Source: Bacteroidales bacterium (GTDB lineage Bacteria; Bacteroidota; Bacteroidia; Bacteroidales; FEN-979). Taken from it: 64,000 nt of DNA. The notes under the pieces are model-generated. The model was not told the DNA's origin. It ran no database searches and was given only the letters and a program-made list of their open reading frames with translations. The stretch is from the NCBI GenBank assembly GCA_030681475.1, contig JAUXWT010000049.1:104871-168870 (forward strand), written 5' to 3'. Below, piece by piece: positions 10,366 through 19,812 of the stretch (position 1 is the stretch's first letter; every line of letters starts with the position of its first letter). The translations under genes and the position numbers were made by a program.

Positions 10366-11857
10366 TATGAAAAAAAGATCTTTCGTTAAACATGTTGCCA
10401 TTCTCATACTTTTTGCCGTATTTTGTATTGGTCAGTTTAGTGTTTTCGGACAAATTGCATCGAAACATCTGACACTGAATGAAGCCATTGAAATTTCAAA
10501 GACACAGTCGCCCGACGCGTTTAATGCGAAACAGGCATTCAGAAGCAGTTATTGGGAATTCAGATCTTACAAGGCATCCAATTTACCTTCACTCCTACTG
10601 ACCTCTACCCTGCCTGAGATTTCCCAGAGCCTGAGTCCCTATTTAAAACAGGATGGCACTCAGACTTATATCAGTTCAAAAGAATTAAATGCAAATGCAG
10701 GGCTGGCGCTGCGTCAAAATATTGGGGTAACGGGCGGAAACATTTCCCTGCGATCTTCCTTAAATTATTATTCTAACAACGAATTGCCTTTTTATGGCAA
10801 CCCGTTAAATCTTAATTTCAATCAACCAATTTTCTCTTTCAATCCTTACCGTTGGGACAGAAAGATAAAGCCGTTGACCTATTCCCTGGCTAAACGAAAA
10901 TATATTGAAGACATTGAACAGATCTGCATCACCACGACCAATCACTTTTTCACCCTGCTGCAGGCCCAGATCGAAAAAAAAATCGCCCTGACGAACAAGT
11001 CCAATTATGATACCCTTTACAGCATTGCCAAAGGCAGGTATCAGTTGGGTAAGATCGCGGAAAATGATCTGTTGCAACTGGAATTGAATTTTCTGAAAGC
11101 CCAGGCGGCTGTTGAAAATGCCGATCTGGCGCTCGACAATGCCCAGTTCAAATTCAAATCCTACCTCCGATTGCAAGACAGTATGCATGTGGTGCTCCTT
11201 CCACCCGGAAATATTGATTTTTTTAAAATTGACCCACGAAATGCGGTCACACTGGCAAATGAAAATTCTTCCGTAGTGCTTGAATTTAAAAAACGGCTGC
11301 TCGAAGCAGCCAGGGCGGTAAACCAGGCCAGGCTCGACGGACGGTTTGATGCAGAGGTCAATGCGTCGGTCGGGCTTCAGCAATCGGGATATACTGTCCC
11401 CGACACCTATCTCAACCTTTTAGACCAACGCCGGGTTTCACTGGGAATTACTATCCCGATTTTAGATTGGGGAGTTGCCCGTGGCCAGATCAAAATAGCT
11501 CAATCACAGGAAGAGATCGTTAAAAACTCGGTCGAACAGGATATCATTGATTTTCAGCGCAACGTTTACCTCAAGGCAGTGGAATTCAACATGCAGCAGA
11601 ATCAAGTCAAGATAGCCGCCAAATCGGATACCGTTGCACGAAAGAGCTATGAAGTTACCAAAGGCAGATACCTGATCGGAAAGATCAACAGCATCCTTGA
11701 CCTGAACAATGCCCAGATTGAAACCGACAATTCGGAAAAAAACTACTACTTCACCCTGCAAACATTTTGGAAAAGTTACTATGAGATCCGTAAAATGACC
11801 CTGTTCGATTTTCTTAAAAACGAACCGCTGCCATTTGATCTCCGTGACTTTAAATAA
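10358..11857 (+). CDS. TolC-family outer membrane efflux protein
   Basis: Outer-membrane channel of the tripartite efflux set. 499 residues with an N-terminal signal peptide (MKKRSFVKHVAILILFAVF, cut after SVFGQ) followed by LNEAIEIS, the usual first helix of TolC-like proteins. Two alpha-hairpin regions (about 55-270 and 300-480) contain the repeated outer-membrane-efflux pattern, with A/L/Q/N-rich heptads such as AENDLLQLELNFLKAQAAVENA. The first ATG at 10358 lies inside the permease gene; ATG at 10367 gives a cleaner signal peptide, and both are possible. The overlap implies co-translation with the permease. No terminator is obvious before the peroxiredoxin gene, which has its own promoter. 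Confidence 0.92.
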   Translation: MNDMKKRSFVKHVAILILFAVFCIGQFSVFGQIASKHLTLNEAIEISKTQSPDAFNAKQAFRSSYWEFRSYKASNLPSLLLTSTLPEISQSLSPYLKQDGTQTYISSKELNANAGLALRQNIGVTGGNISLRSSLNYYSNNELPFYGNPLNLNFNQPIFSFNPYRWDRKIKPLTYSLAKRKYIEDIEQICITTTNHFFTLLQAQIEKKIALTNKSNYDTLYSIAKGRYQLGKIAENDLLQLELNFLKAQAAVENADLALDNAQFKFKSYLRLQDSMHVVLLPPGNIDFFKIDPRNAVTLANENSSVVLEFKKRLLEAARAVNQARLDGRFDAEVNASVGLQQSGYTVPDTYLNLLDQRRVSLGITIPILDWGVARGQIKIAQSQEEIVKNSVEQDIIDFQRNVYLKAVEFNMQQNQVKIAAKSDTVARKSYEVTKGRYLIGKINSILDLNNAQIETDNSEKNYYFTLQTFWKSYYEIRKMTLFDFLKNEPLPFDLRDFK

Positions 11858-11902
11858 TTGTTAATTCGTAGCAGGTTATTCAAAGCGTTTCTAAATAATG
11901 CC

Positions 11903-11910
11903 TATCTTTG
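11903..11910 (+). promoter_or_regulatory. Bacteroidota -7 box for the peroxiredoxin gene
   Basis: TATCTTTG, a full match to TAnnTTTG, 36 nt before the ATG at 11947. Confidence 0.65.
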
Positions 11911-11946
11911 CACTTAAGAAAATTAATAACTTAAAATTTTTTATTT

Positions 11947-12579
11947 ATGGCAGTATTAGTAGGGAAGAAAGCTCCTTTATTTGAAGCAGAAGCCGTGATC
12001 AATGGCGGTGAATTTGTCGACAAGTTTTCACTTGCACAATACATTGGTAAGAAACATGTGGTATTTTTCTTTTATCCGCTTGATTTCACTTTCGTATGTC
12101 CTACCGAAATCATCGCGTTCCAGGATAAGATCGCTGAATTTGAAGCAAGGAATGTAGCTATTGTCGGATGCTCAGTTGACTCAAAATTTTCGCACTGGGC
12201 ATGGCTGAACACCGAACCCAAAAACGGCGGGATCAAGGGCGTGAAATTCCCGATCGTTTCTGATCTTTCCAAGACCATTTCGACAAACTACGACGTTCTG
12301 GCCGGTGAATATATGTACACCGAAGAAGGTATCATGGAATTCGAAGGCGGACCGGTTGCCTATCGTGGTCTTTTCCTGATCGACAAACAGGGAATCGTTC
12401 GTCACCAGGTAGTAAATGATCTTCCGCTTGGCAGAAGCGTTGATGAAGCGCTCCGTATGGTTGATGCACTCCAGTTCTTCGAGGAAAATGGTGAAGTTTG
12501 TCCGGCCAATTGGCAAAAAGGCGATGCCGGAATGAAAGCTACTGCCGATGGCGTTGCCGAATACCTGAGCAAGCACTAA
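11947..12579 (+). CDS. 2-Cys peroxiredoxin (AhpC/Prx1 type)
   Basis: Thiol peroxidase that reduces hydrogen peroxide and organic peroxides in the cytoplasm. The 210 residues hold the peroxidatic Cys in [13 protein letters not shown] (near residue 51) and the resolving Cys in GEVCPANW (near 170), so it is the typical 2-Cys type working as an obligate dimer. [13 protein letters not shown] is also typical of the family. The C-terminal arm continues past the VCPANW motif, as in Prx1-type enzymes prone to overoxidation. It has its own promoter and a short AT-rich leader. The reductant (AhpF or thioredoxin) is not encoded here. Confidence 0.95.
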   Translation: MAVLVGKKAPLFEAEAVINGGEFVDKFSLAQYIGKKHVVFFFYPLDFTFVCPTEIIAFQDKIAEFEARNVAIVGCSVDSKFSHWAWLNTEPKNGGIKGVKFPIVSDLSKTISTNYDVLAGEYMYTEEGIMEFEGGPVAYRGLFLIDKQGIVRHQVVNDLPLGRSVDEALRMVDALQFFEENGEVCPANWQKGDAGMKATADGVAEYLSKH

Positions 12580-12614
12580 TCACCAAGATCATTCGATTGA
12601 TTTTTTCGGGTGAG

Positions 12615-14081
12615 TTATTTGACGTATTGATGGACTTTAATGTTCTGGTAGAAGGTGAAGGTTTCATTAAACCGGAATCTGCGCTCCAGGTAATCGGAAA
12701 TCGTTTTCCCCGGATCTGCTACGGAAGCCCATTCTTCAAAATAAAGCACCTGGTCACATTCCCTAAACTTCACAGTATCAAGGGCTGAAAGATCATTCGC
12801 CGGATAAATTCCGTCCTGGTTGAGCAAAGCACGAAGGTGTCTGTAATCCTTGAATTTCTGCTGATCATAATGGTACATAAAGCCGTACTCCAGCCACTGC
12901 GGGCATATGATCACAGACGTATGCGGCCCCTTATTGCCTGAAATAAAACCTATTGTCTCCTTTAACCGCCGTTTGTTGTCCACCCCGGGATGGAACGTAA
13001 CAGCCATCATCAGGATAAAAGCCGTCATTAATATAATCGAATATTTTGACTCTTTGAAAAGAGAATTTACTGCCATGGCCACCAATAAATAAAATCCGAC
13101 CGAGATAAATACTGTGTACCGGTCAAGGAACATCGGTATTATAAATGAAACCAGGAACATCAAGATATACGGGACAAAAAACCAGATCAACAAGACAATA
13201 TTCCGGTTGTTCAAAACAGTGCCTCCTTTCCAGGCTCCTGAAATAAGGTTCATCAATGCAACAGCAAGGATAACCAATGCTGCCACAGTCACTACCGGTG
13301 CATTCATGTATCGCCATAACATGGTGTACAGGTCGGAAATTACAGGAGGTTCCACCCAGGTTCCACCAGCGGCAGACTGAAAAAAACGCTTGAAAAAGAT
13401 CGGGAAATAAGGGATATAAGCTAACAGGCTAAAAATTACCGAGCCCAGGTAAGGTTTCAGGATTGTTCTTCTGTATTCCCGGATACTCAAAACCGAAAGT
13501 GCCTGGATCAGAAAGATAAAAAATCCAAAAAAATGGGCGTAGATCAATAAAGCATTAGTCAACGCCATCAAGAGAAAGTACTGTTTCCTCGCAGGTTTGG
13601 TGGTCGATGCAAGAAATAGATACATCGAAACTGTGGTCAGCAAGGCGAATAACGCATACACCCTGGCCTCGTGGGCAAAAAGCTGGTGGTAATCCGAGAG
13701 GGTAAAAAGGGCGGCGGCAAAAATGCCGGCATGCTGCGAAAAGAAGTCCTTACCGGTTTTATACAGCATGACTGCCGTGAGAATACTGAAAATGCAGGAG
13801 AGAAACCTGATGGGAAAAGGTGAAATGCTAAACCATGCAACCCAGTAATGCATGAGAAGAAAATACAACGGTGGATTATTCTCATGGGGCAACATCCCGA
13901 ACAGGGTGTGCAGGTCAGCTTGTGCAAAAAACACGGTGAATGGCTCATCCATAGCCACGTCATTCGTTTCAATGAACAAAAAACGAAGTACGGTTACCAG
14001 GAGCAGCCCGGTTGCAGGTAACCAGAAACCGGGCAGGTCAGTCGATAGTTTTGGCTTCATTCCAATAAACATCCATTTCAT
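12615..14081 (-). CDS. GT39/ArnT-like membrane glycosyltransferase
   Basis: Inner-membrane transferase that moves a sugar from a polyprenyl-phosphate donor to an acceptor on the periplasmic side. 488 residues with about eleven hydrophobic segments. The first periplasmic loop has the family acid motif (NDVAMDEPFTVFFAQAD, near residues 35-50), and the HENNPPLYFLLMHYW motif follows a short way on. The C-terminal ~110 residues form a soluble periplasmic domain. Start is ATG at 14081 or ATG at 14060; the latter overlaps mazG by only 23 bp. It is convergent with the peroxiredoxin gene. The acceptor may be lipid A, glycan or protein. Confidence 0.85.
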   Translation of the reverse strand: MKWMFIGMKPKLSTDLPGFWLPATGLLLVTVLRFLFIETNDVAMDEPFTVFFAQADLHTLFGMLPHENNPPLYFLLMHYWVAWFSISPFPIRFLSCIFSILTAVMLYKTGKDFFSQHAGIFAAALFTLSDYHQLFAHEARVYALFALLTTVSMYLFLASTTKPARKQYFLLMALTNALLIYAHFFGFFIFLIQALSVLSIREYRRTILKPYLGSVIFSLLAYIPYFPIFFKRFFQSAAGGTWVEPPVISDLYTMLWRYMNAPVVTVAALVILAVALMNLISGAWKGGTVLNNRNIVLLIWFFVPYILMFLVSFIIPMFLDRYTVFISVGFYLLVAMAVNSLFKESKYSIILMTAFILMMAVTFHPGVDNKRRLKETIGFISGNKGPHTSVIICPQWLEYGFMYHYDQQKFKDYRHLRALLNQDGIYPANDLSALDTVKFRECDQVLYFEEWASVADPGKTISDYLERRFRFNETFTFYQNIKVHQYVK

Positions 14082-14811
14082 CGAGAGTCATATCATGCAA
14101 TGACCGTTCCAAACCGCGTGCTTTATCTTCAAGGTGTTTGAACCTCCTGATAAATTTGCGGTTGGTCCCCTCCAGGGCATCTTCGGGATTGACCTCGATG
14201 AACCTGGCGTAGTTGATGATGGCAAACAACAAATCGCCTAACTCATCTTCCTTGCGTTTTTGCGAATCGCCTGCCTCAACCATTTCTTTAAGTTCGTTCA
14301 ACTCCTCCAAAACCTTGTTCCAAACCTGTTCCGGTTTTTCCCAGTCAAAGCCAACTCCACTGGCCTTTTCCTGAATGCGATACGCCTTAACCATGGCCGG
14401 CAGCCCGTTGGGAACGCCCGACAACACAGATCTGTTGCCTTTCTCCTTTAACTTGATCCGTTCCCAGTTGTCATGAACCTCTTTGGCGTTCTTCACCACG
14501 ACATCTCCAAAAATATGGGGATGCCGGTGAATAAGTTTTTCGGTGATGCCTTCAAGAACATCCCGGATATCGAATGCGTTTTTCTCAGAAGCTATTTTTG
14601 AATAGAATACAAGGTGAAGCATCAGGTCACCGAGTTCCTTCTTAAGGGCATCCATGTCGTTCACCAGAATGGACTCCGACAACTCATAAGTTTCCTCAAT
14701 CGTTAAATACCTTAATGAAGCAATGGTCTGTTTCTTGTCCCACGGACACTTCGCCCGCAGTTCGTCCATGATTTCCAATAGTTTCCGGAATGCAGCTACT
14801 TTTTCCTCCAT
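14038..14811 (-). CDS. mazG: Nucleoside triphosphate pyrophosphohydrolase MazG
   Basis: Hydrolyses NTPs and dNTPs to the monophosphate and pyrophosphate, cleaning the nucleotide pool. 257 residues with two MazG helical domains. The first has CPWDKKQTIASLRYLTIEETYEL and the metal-binding EExxE plus ELGDLMLH. The second has a similar helix set with KEDELGDLLFAIINYAR near residues 185-200. Length and two-domain layout match E. coli MazG. It starts with ATG at 14811, 14 nt after a -7 box, and its 3' end overlaps the GT39 gene, so both are on one transcript. Confidence 0.95.
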   Translation of the reverse strand: MEEKVAAFRKLLEIMDELRAKCPWDKKQTIASLRYLTIEETYELSESILVNDMDALKKELGDLMLHLVFYSKIASEKNAFDIRDVLEGITEKLIHRHPHIFGDVVVKNAKEVHDNWERIKLKEKGNRSVLSGVPNGLPAMVKAYRIQEKASGVGFDWEKPEQVWNKVLEELNELKEMVEAGDSQKRKEDELGDLLFAIINYARFIEVNPEDALEGTNRKFIRRFKHLEDKARGLERSLHDMTLDEMDVYWNEAKTID

Positions 14812-14825
14812 ACTGATATTTTAGG

Positions 14826-14833
14826 CAAAAATA
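14826..14833 (-). promoter_or_regulatory. Bacteroidota -7 box for mazG
   Basis: Minus-strand TATTTTTG, a full match to TAnnTTTG, 14 nt before the mazG ATG. Confidence 0.5.
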
Positions 14834-14869
14834 AACAATTCATCCCTCCCACCCTTTTAAATATTCGCA

Positions 14870-14877
14870 TAAATTTG
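14870..14877 (+). promoter_or_regulatory. Bacteroidota -7 box for the PagL-like gene
   Basis: TAAATTTG, a full match to TAnnTTTG, 28 nt before the proposed TTG start at 14906. It supports translation starting downstream of about 14882. Confidence 0.5.
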
Positions 14878-14905
14878 CCGTTCACTATATAGCAAACTAT
14901 CATAC

Positions 14906-16084
14906 TTGGCCCATTTCGTAACACAGATTTCATTTCTTTTAAAACTTACCGCCATTATATTGATGATCACGGTAAGGGCAAACACGGCATCCGCGCAATT
15001 TGAACACAAGTTGTTTTCTACAAACATGATCGTGGAAGGCAAGGTTCACTATGGATTTCTTTACGCACAACACCTTGAAATGGAACTGTATAACGCTCAC
15101 TTCCCTGCTTTCGAGTTCATCGTTCAGAAGATGACCTATGGGAAAAATAAGTGGGAACGGGCTTATAACTACCCACTTATCGGCGTTTCCATGTTCTATT
15201 CAGGCATTGGTTACAATCCCAGCCTGGGAAGCGCCTATGCATTGATGCCTTTTATAAACTTTCCATTGTTTAAAACCCCGGACTTTACTGCGGGATTCCG
15301 CCTCGCGCTTGGACTTGGTTACATCACAAAGCCATTTGACCGGATTACAAACTACAAGAACCTGGCCATCGGATCGCATCTGAACGCAGCCGTGAACCTG
15401 ATGGCCGAGGCACGATACAGGATAAACTATTTTCTCTCAGTCAGCGCCGGGGTCAGTCTCCAGCATTTTTCAAATGGTTCACTGAAACTTCCAAACTACG
15501 GCATCAACCTGATGTTGCTGAACATTGGGGTGGCTTACCGGCCATTCAAGGAAAACCAGAACATCGACGACAGATTCTTTGCCCCTACCGAGCCATTTTC
15601 TGCCATTATCAGAAGGTCGCTCGAGGTCAACATTGGCGGACTTGCAGGATATAAGAACATGCAGGCCATTTATGGAAAAAACTTTTGGATTACGCATTTT
15701 TATGGTAACACTTTTCTTCAGATCAGTCCAAAAAGCAAGATCGGGATGGGTCTTGATTGCTCCTATGATCCGTCACAGATCAAATTACTTGAGACGAACG
15801 GGAATCCGGTAACCAACAAACTGACTATCCTCCGGCCCGGGATCAATGGCGCGTACCAGTTGGTCATGTCACGGTTGGGTTTTATCTTTAACCTCGGATG
15901 TTATCTTGGTGGAAAAGAAAAAAGCAATGGCCCCCTTTATCAGAAAATTTCCGTTCAATATGGTTTTTCGAAAAACCTTTATGCCGCGGTCATGCTCAAA
16001 GTCCATTGGGGCAGGGCTGATTACATCGGCTGGGGCATGGGTTACAGATTCGATGTTTTATACGGTAAAAAAACAGTAAAATGA
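14906..16084 (+). CDS. Acyloxyacyl hydrolase / lipid A 3-O-deacylase (PagL-like)
   Basis: Outer-membrane beta-barrel enzyme predicted to remove an ester-linked acyl chain from lipid A. The PagL-like motif is QHFSNGSLKLPNYGINL: His187 and Ser189 match the catalytic pair. The place of the third PagL residue (Glu) is taken by Asn201, so catalysis is not assured. The 392 residues exceed PagL (about 170) and carry extra C-terminal strands, as in other Bacteroidota homologues. The start is a TTG at 14906, because the first in-frame ATG (14963) would cut into the signal peptide (LLKLTAIILMITV, cut after ANTASAQ). The stop overlaps the next gene by 4 bp. Good at family level; activity inferred. Confidence 0.75.
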   Translation: MAHFVTQISFLLKLTAIILMITVRANTASAQFEHKLFSTNMIVEGKVHYGFLYAQHLEMELYNAHFPAFEFIVQKMTYGKNKWERAYNYPLIGVSMFYSGIGYNPSLGSAYALMPFINFPLFKTPDFTAGFRLALGLGYITKPFDRITNYKNLAIGSHLNAAVNLMAEARYRINYFLSVSAGVSLQHFSNGSLKLPNYGINLMLLNIGVAYRPFKENQNIDDRFFAPTEPFSAIIRRSLEVNIGGLAGYKNMQAIYGKNFWITHFYGNTFLQISPKSKIGMGLDCSYDPSQIKLLETNGNPVTNKLTILRPGINGAYQLVMSRLGFIFNLGCYLGGKEKSNGPLYQKISVQYGFSKNLYAAVMLKVHWGRADYIGWGMGYRFDVLYGKKTVK

Positions 16085-16824
16085 AATATCTCGGTTATAC
16101 TTTCATATTATTCATCTGCTGCCTTGGCATCATGCTGGGAGGCTGTGGCAAAGACGGGGGAAAATGTGTCTCTTCCACAGGAAGAATACTCCTGCAAGAC
16201 CGTAATATTTCAGATTTTGACAGTATCCGTGTGCTTGATCATGTAAACGTAATCCTGAACCAGGGTTCTGAAAACAAGGTGATGGTCGAAGCGGGAGAAT
16301 TCATCATCGGTGGGATTGTGACCGAACTGGCAGGAAGGGAACTTGTATTACGGAACACCAATCGTTGTAACTGGCTTAGAAGTTATTCCAAACCGATCAA
16401 CGTGTATGTCACCGTTAAAAACCTGCTGAAGATCCATTATGATTCCTCCGGGGATATTACGTGCACCGATACATTACGGTCGGGGTATCTTAAGATTGAC
16501 ATGTGGGGAGGGTGTGGCGCCATCGACCTGAAAATCAATGTGAGCGATGGATTTTTTATTCAGCACATTGGAACGGCAACCCTGATATTAACGGGTATTT
16601 GTAAAATAAGCAATGTTTTTGCCGGCGATTATGGGCTTCTCCAGCTCACCGGGCTGAAAGCCGGATATACCTTTGTGACCAACAGCGGTACGAACAACTG
16701 TTATGTTTATGCCAACCGTGAGTTGGACGCCACGATCACCTCGATCGGCAACATATACTATTCCGGGGATCCGAAAGAGATTAAAGCAACAATCACCGGT
16801 TCCGGCAAGTTACTTCCCTACTGA
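16081..16824 (+). CDS. GIN-domain lipoprotein (DUF2807 type)
   Basis: 247-residue lipoprotein with a signal peptide and lipobox LGGC (Cys22). The rest is a repetitive beta structure (FDSIRVLDHVNVILNQGSENKV, then short strands with SG/TN turns), the pattern of the putative auto-transporter adhesin head GIN domain common in Bacteroidota. Function of the domain is unknown; a right-handed beta-helix surface protein is likely. It is coupled to the PagL-like gene by an ATGA overlap, so both may serve the cell surface. It is convergent with proS, with 10 nt between stops. Confidence 0.8.
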   Translation: MKYLGYTFILFICCLGIMLGGCGKDGGKCVSSTGRILLQDRNISDFDSIRVLDHVNVILNQGSENKVMVEAGEFIIGGIVTELAGRELVLRNTNRCNWLRSYSKPINVYVTVKNLLKIHYDSSGDITCTDTLRSGYLKIDMWGGCGAIDLKINVSDGFFIQHIGTATLILTGICKISNVFAGDYGLLQLTGLKAGYTFVTNSGTNNCYVYANRELDATITSIGNIYYSGDPKEIKATITGSGKLLPY

Positions 16825-16834
16825 ACATTGCCTG

Positions 16835-18310
16835 TTAATAGGCCCGGGCGAATATGACCCGCTGGTTGGAGAGGTTTCCGGTATATACGCATTTTCCGGA
16901 CTCAAAAACGCCGTCCATCGGAATAACCCTGATGGTAGCTTTTGTCTCCTCCTTTATCTTTTCTTCAGTTCCGGCAGTTCCGTCCCAGTGTGCAGAGATA
17001 AAACCGCCCTTTTCATCCAGCACGCGCTTGAACTCATCCCATGAATCGACCCTGAATGTGTTGTCTTCACGGAATGCATAAGCGCGGTCATAGAGGTTTT
17101 TCTGGATCTGATCGAGCAGGTGAATGATCTTGTTTTCAATGTCGGTGATCTGCAGCGTCTCTTTTTCCAGGGTATCCCTGCGGGCAACCTCGACGGTTCC
17201 CTGTTCAATATCCCTTGGCCCGACCGTCAGGCGTATGGGAACGCCTTTAAATTCATACTCTGTAAATTTCCATCCAGGCTTATGGGTATCCCTGTCATCG
17301 TATTTAACCGTGATCCCTTTGGCTTCCAGCGATTTCTTTATCGGCAGAACGGTTGCTGTAATTTGCGCCAGTTGTTCTTCGGTTTTGAATACCGGAACGA
17401 TGGCCACCTGAATGGGGGCCAGTTTAGGAGGAAGCACCAACCCATTGTCATCGGAGTGCGACATGATCAGCGCACCCATCAACCGGGTAGAAACACCCCA
17501 GGAGGTGGCCCATACATAATCTAGCTGATTTTCACGGTTCAGGTATTTTACATCAAATGCTTTCGCGAAATTCTGTCCCAGAAAGTGAGAGGTGCCTGCC
17601 TGCAAGGCTTTGCCATCCTGCATCAGCGCTTCAATGGCATAGGTGTCAATGGCCCCTGCAAACCGTTCGGCAGGCGATTTTGTCCCTTTGATCACGGGGA
17701 TGGCCATCCAGTTCTCGGCAAAATCAGCATATACATTCAACATGGTCTCGGCTTCACGAACAGCTTCTTCACGTGTTGCATGAGCCGTATGACCCTCCTG
17801 CCACAAAAACTCCGTAGTGCGCAAAAACAGGCGTGTACGCATCTCCCACCGAACCACGTTGGCCCACTGGTTGAGCAGAATAGGAAGATCGCGGTACGAT
17901 TTGATCCAGGTTCTGTAGGTATCCCATATGATGGTCTCGGAAGTGGGTCGGACGATTAACTCCTCCTCCAACTTCGCATCTTCATCCACAATGATCCCCT
18001 TTCCATCGGGTGAATTTTTCAGCCGGTAATGGGTAACTACAGCGCACTCTTTGGCAAAACCCTCTACGTGGCTTGCCTCTTTGCTGAAAAAGGATTTAGG
18101 GATAAAGATCGGGAAATAGGCATTTGAATGTCCTGTATCCTTGAATTTCTTGTCCAGTACCGCCTGGATCCGCTCCCATATGGCGTATCCGTAAGGCTTA
18201 ATGACCATGCATCCGCGAACCGCCGAGTTTTCAGCCAGATCGGCCTTAATAACCAGATCATTGTACCATTGAGCATAATTTTCTGCCCGTGAAGGAAAAT
18301 CTTTAGCCAT
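16835..18310 (-). CDS. proS: Prolyl-tRNA synthetase (archaeal/eukaryotic-like short type)
   Basis: Charges tRNA-Pro with proline. 491 residues: class II catalytic core with motif 2 ([28 protein letters not shown], near residues 140-170) and motif 3 ([15 protein letters not shown] region near 285), followed by an anticodon-binding domain and a C-terminal zinc-domain-like region ending in YARAY-type residues (FARAY). The editing domain of the longer E. coli type is absent. The frame is open ~58 codons upstream, but ATG at 18310 gives the conserved start ([19 protein letters not shown]). It diverges from the lipoprotein gene at 18432. Confidence 0.95.
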   Translation of the reverse strand: MAKDFPSRAENYAQWYNDLVIKADLAENSAVRGCMVIKPYGYAIWERIQAVLDKKFKDTGHSNAYFPIFIPKSFFSKEASHVEGFAKECAVVTHYRLKNSPDGKGIIVDEDAKLEEELIVRPTSETIIWDTYRTWIKSYRDLPILLNQWANVVRWEMRTRLFLRTTEFLWQEGHTAHATREEAVREAETMLNVYADFAENWMAIPVIKGTKSPAERFAGAIDTYAIEALMQDGKALQAGTSHFLGQNFAKAFDVKYLNRENQLDYVWATSWGVSTRLMGALIMSHSDDNGLVLPPKLAPIQVAIVPVFKTEEQLAQITATVLPIKKSLEAKGITVKYDDRDTHKPGWKFTEYEFKGVPIRLTVGPRDIEQGTVEVARRDTLEKETLQITDIENKIIHLLDQIQKNLYDRAYAFREDNTFRVDSWDEFKRVLDEKGGFISAHWDGTAGTEEKIKEETKATIRVIPMDGVFESGKCVYTGNLSNQRVIFARAY

Positions 18311-18361
18311 TGTAAAGTTTGGTATGAAAATTGTTACTTTGTGTATAGCATCTAATGACGG

Positions 18362-18369
18362 CAAAAATA
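18362..18369 (-). promoter_or_regulatory. Bacteroidota -7 box for proS
   Basis: Minus-strand TATTTTTG, a full match to TAnnTTTG, about 51 nt before the proS ATG. Confidence 0.5.
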
Positions 18370-18431
18370 CGAAATTTATCCCGATCCTGCAGATGCAAAC
18401 GATCCATGAGATATTTAAAAGAGAACGCCTT

Positions 18432-19784
18432 ATGAAAAAATCAGTCTGGATTATCGCAATTATCGCGCTGGCCATCAGCGCATGCACTTCGCAGAAGAGC
18501 GCAACCTCCTATGTCAATGATGATGTTTACAATTCATCCGCCCGGAACGAGCCGGTGGTGATCACCCCGGCCACACCAACTGACCAGGGTGCAAAGATTA
18601 TCACCGCCCCAGATAATGCGAAGGTGCAAAAACCTGCTTCTTCAACCCTTTCAGATGATAATAACGACTATTCCTATTCCAGCAGGATCAACCGTTTCAG
18701 CAGCAAGGACACAACGGTGGGATATTTTGATGATTCCTACACCTCCTCCGGCGGAAATCAGGGTGGCAATGATCCGAATGTCAATATCTACCTTGGATAC
18801 GGCAGCGGTTACGGTGGCTTTTATAACCCATCGTATAACTATGGATACGGATGGGGATATCCATATTCAAGCTGGGGATGGGATTATGGCTGGGGATGGC
18901 CTTACTCTGGCAGCTATTACGGCTGGGGTTATCCCTATTATTATCGTGGATATAACCCATGGTATAATCCCTGGAATTATTCCTGCTGCTATTGCTACGG
19001 GTATAACGACTGGTACAGTCCCCACTACTATAACAACTCTTACACCAATAATAATTATTATGGTTCCCGTAAATCTTTACACAGAACTGACGGAGGGACA
19101 GGATCGTACAATGCACGTAGTACTTCCACTGCAGCCGGCAATGCACTCAATCGGAGTGAAAAGAACAATGTCACTCCTTCGCCCCGAACTTCACCACCCT
19201 CGCCCCGTACCACTCCTGCTAGTCAGGAAAAGTACAGGTATACACGTCCGGCAAACAACAGGCAAACGGTAACCCAGAGAAGTACACCTCAGAATACTGG
19301 GAAAGTTCAAAGCCAAACAACACGTCAGCAACCGACCCCAAGGTACACAAGGCCCGAAAATGCAAATCCGGTGCAACGCTCAGGAAATACCCAAAGCTAT
19401 TCATCTCCGGTTTACAGACAACCAAAATCGAGTCAGGAATACCTGGCTCCAAGGTCACAAAACCCGGGAACGACACGAACGACCAATCAAAATTCGGAGA
19501 TCAGGAGCAGGTCGGGTTCATCCGGCACCGGAATCCGTCAAAATACAACACCATTAAACAACTACAACAGATCCAACAGCACACCTGCCAGAACGGGTTC
19601 TTCCGGATACACTGCGCCTCAACGTACCAACACAGATAATTCAGCCCCAACACGCTCGGGCAGCAGCGGATCCTACTCACCCCCTTCGAATTCAAATAAT
19701 AACAGCAGTGGCAGTTATTCAGCTCCAACCAGGTCAAGTTCAGGTTCATCCTCCGGAAGCAGCGGTGGCGGAAGACGCAAGTAA
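18432..19784 (+). CDS. Low-complexity lipoprotein with Tyr/Gly/Trp-rich and Ser/Thr/Pro-rich halves
   Basis: 450 residues, no known enzyme domain recognised. ATG at 18432 opens a lipoprotein signal (lipobox ISAC, Cys18); the longer frame from 18324 lacks this. Residues ~115-215 are very rich in Tyr, Gly and Trp with repeats such as YGWGYPY and a short Cys cluster (SCCYCYG). Residues ~215-450 are rich in Ser, Thr, Asn, Gln, Arg and Pro with repeated TRSGSSG/TPxxYTRP-like units, ending in GGGRRK. This looks like an extended surface or cell-wall-facing polymer-binding or adhesive lipoprotein. No homologue with known function came to mind; role is not inferred further. Confidence 0.75.
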   Translation: MKKSVWIIAIIALAISACTSQKSATSYVNDDVYNSSARNEPVVITPATPTDQGAKIITAPDNAKVQKPASSTLSDDNNDYSYSSRINRFSSKDTTVGYFDDSYTSSGGNQGGNDPNVNIYLGYGSGYGGFYNPSYNYGYGWGYPYSSWGWDYGWGWPYSGSYYGWGYPYYYRGYNPWYNPWNYSCCYCYGYNDWYSPHYYNNSYTNNNYYGSRKSLHRTDGGTGSYNARSTSTAAGNALNRSEKNNVTPSPRTSPPSPRTTPASQEKYRYTRPANNRQTVTQRSTPQNTGKVQSQTTRQQPTPRYTRPENANPVQRSGNTQSYSSPVYRQPKSSQEYLAPRSQNPGTTRTTNQNSEIRSRSGSSGTGIRQNTTPLNNYNRSNSTPARTGSSGYTAPQRTNTDNSAPTRSGSSGSYSPPSNSNNNSSGSYSAPTRSSSGSSSGSSGGGRRK

Positions 19785-19812
19785 TCTATTTCTAAATTAA
19801 AAACTGACTCCA

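Noticed and set aside
18311..18487. Longer proS with ~58 extra N-terminal residues
   Set aside because: The extension is not like any ProRS, runs through the proS promoter box and overlaps the divergent gene's start.
18589..19272. 227-codon frame inside the low-complexity lipoprotein gene
   Set aside because: It is a frame shift of the repetitive coding sequence, rich in Ile/Thr only because of codon pattern; no start signal.
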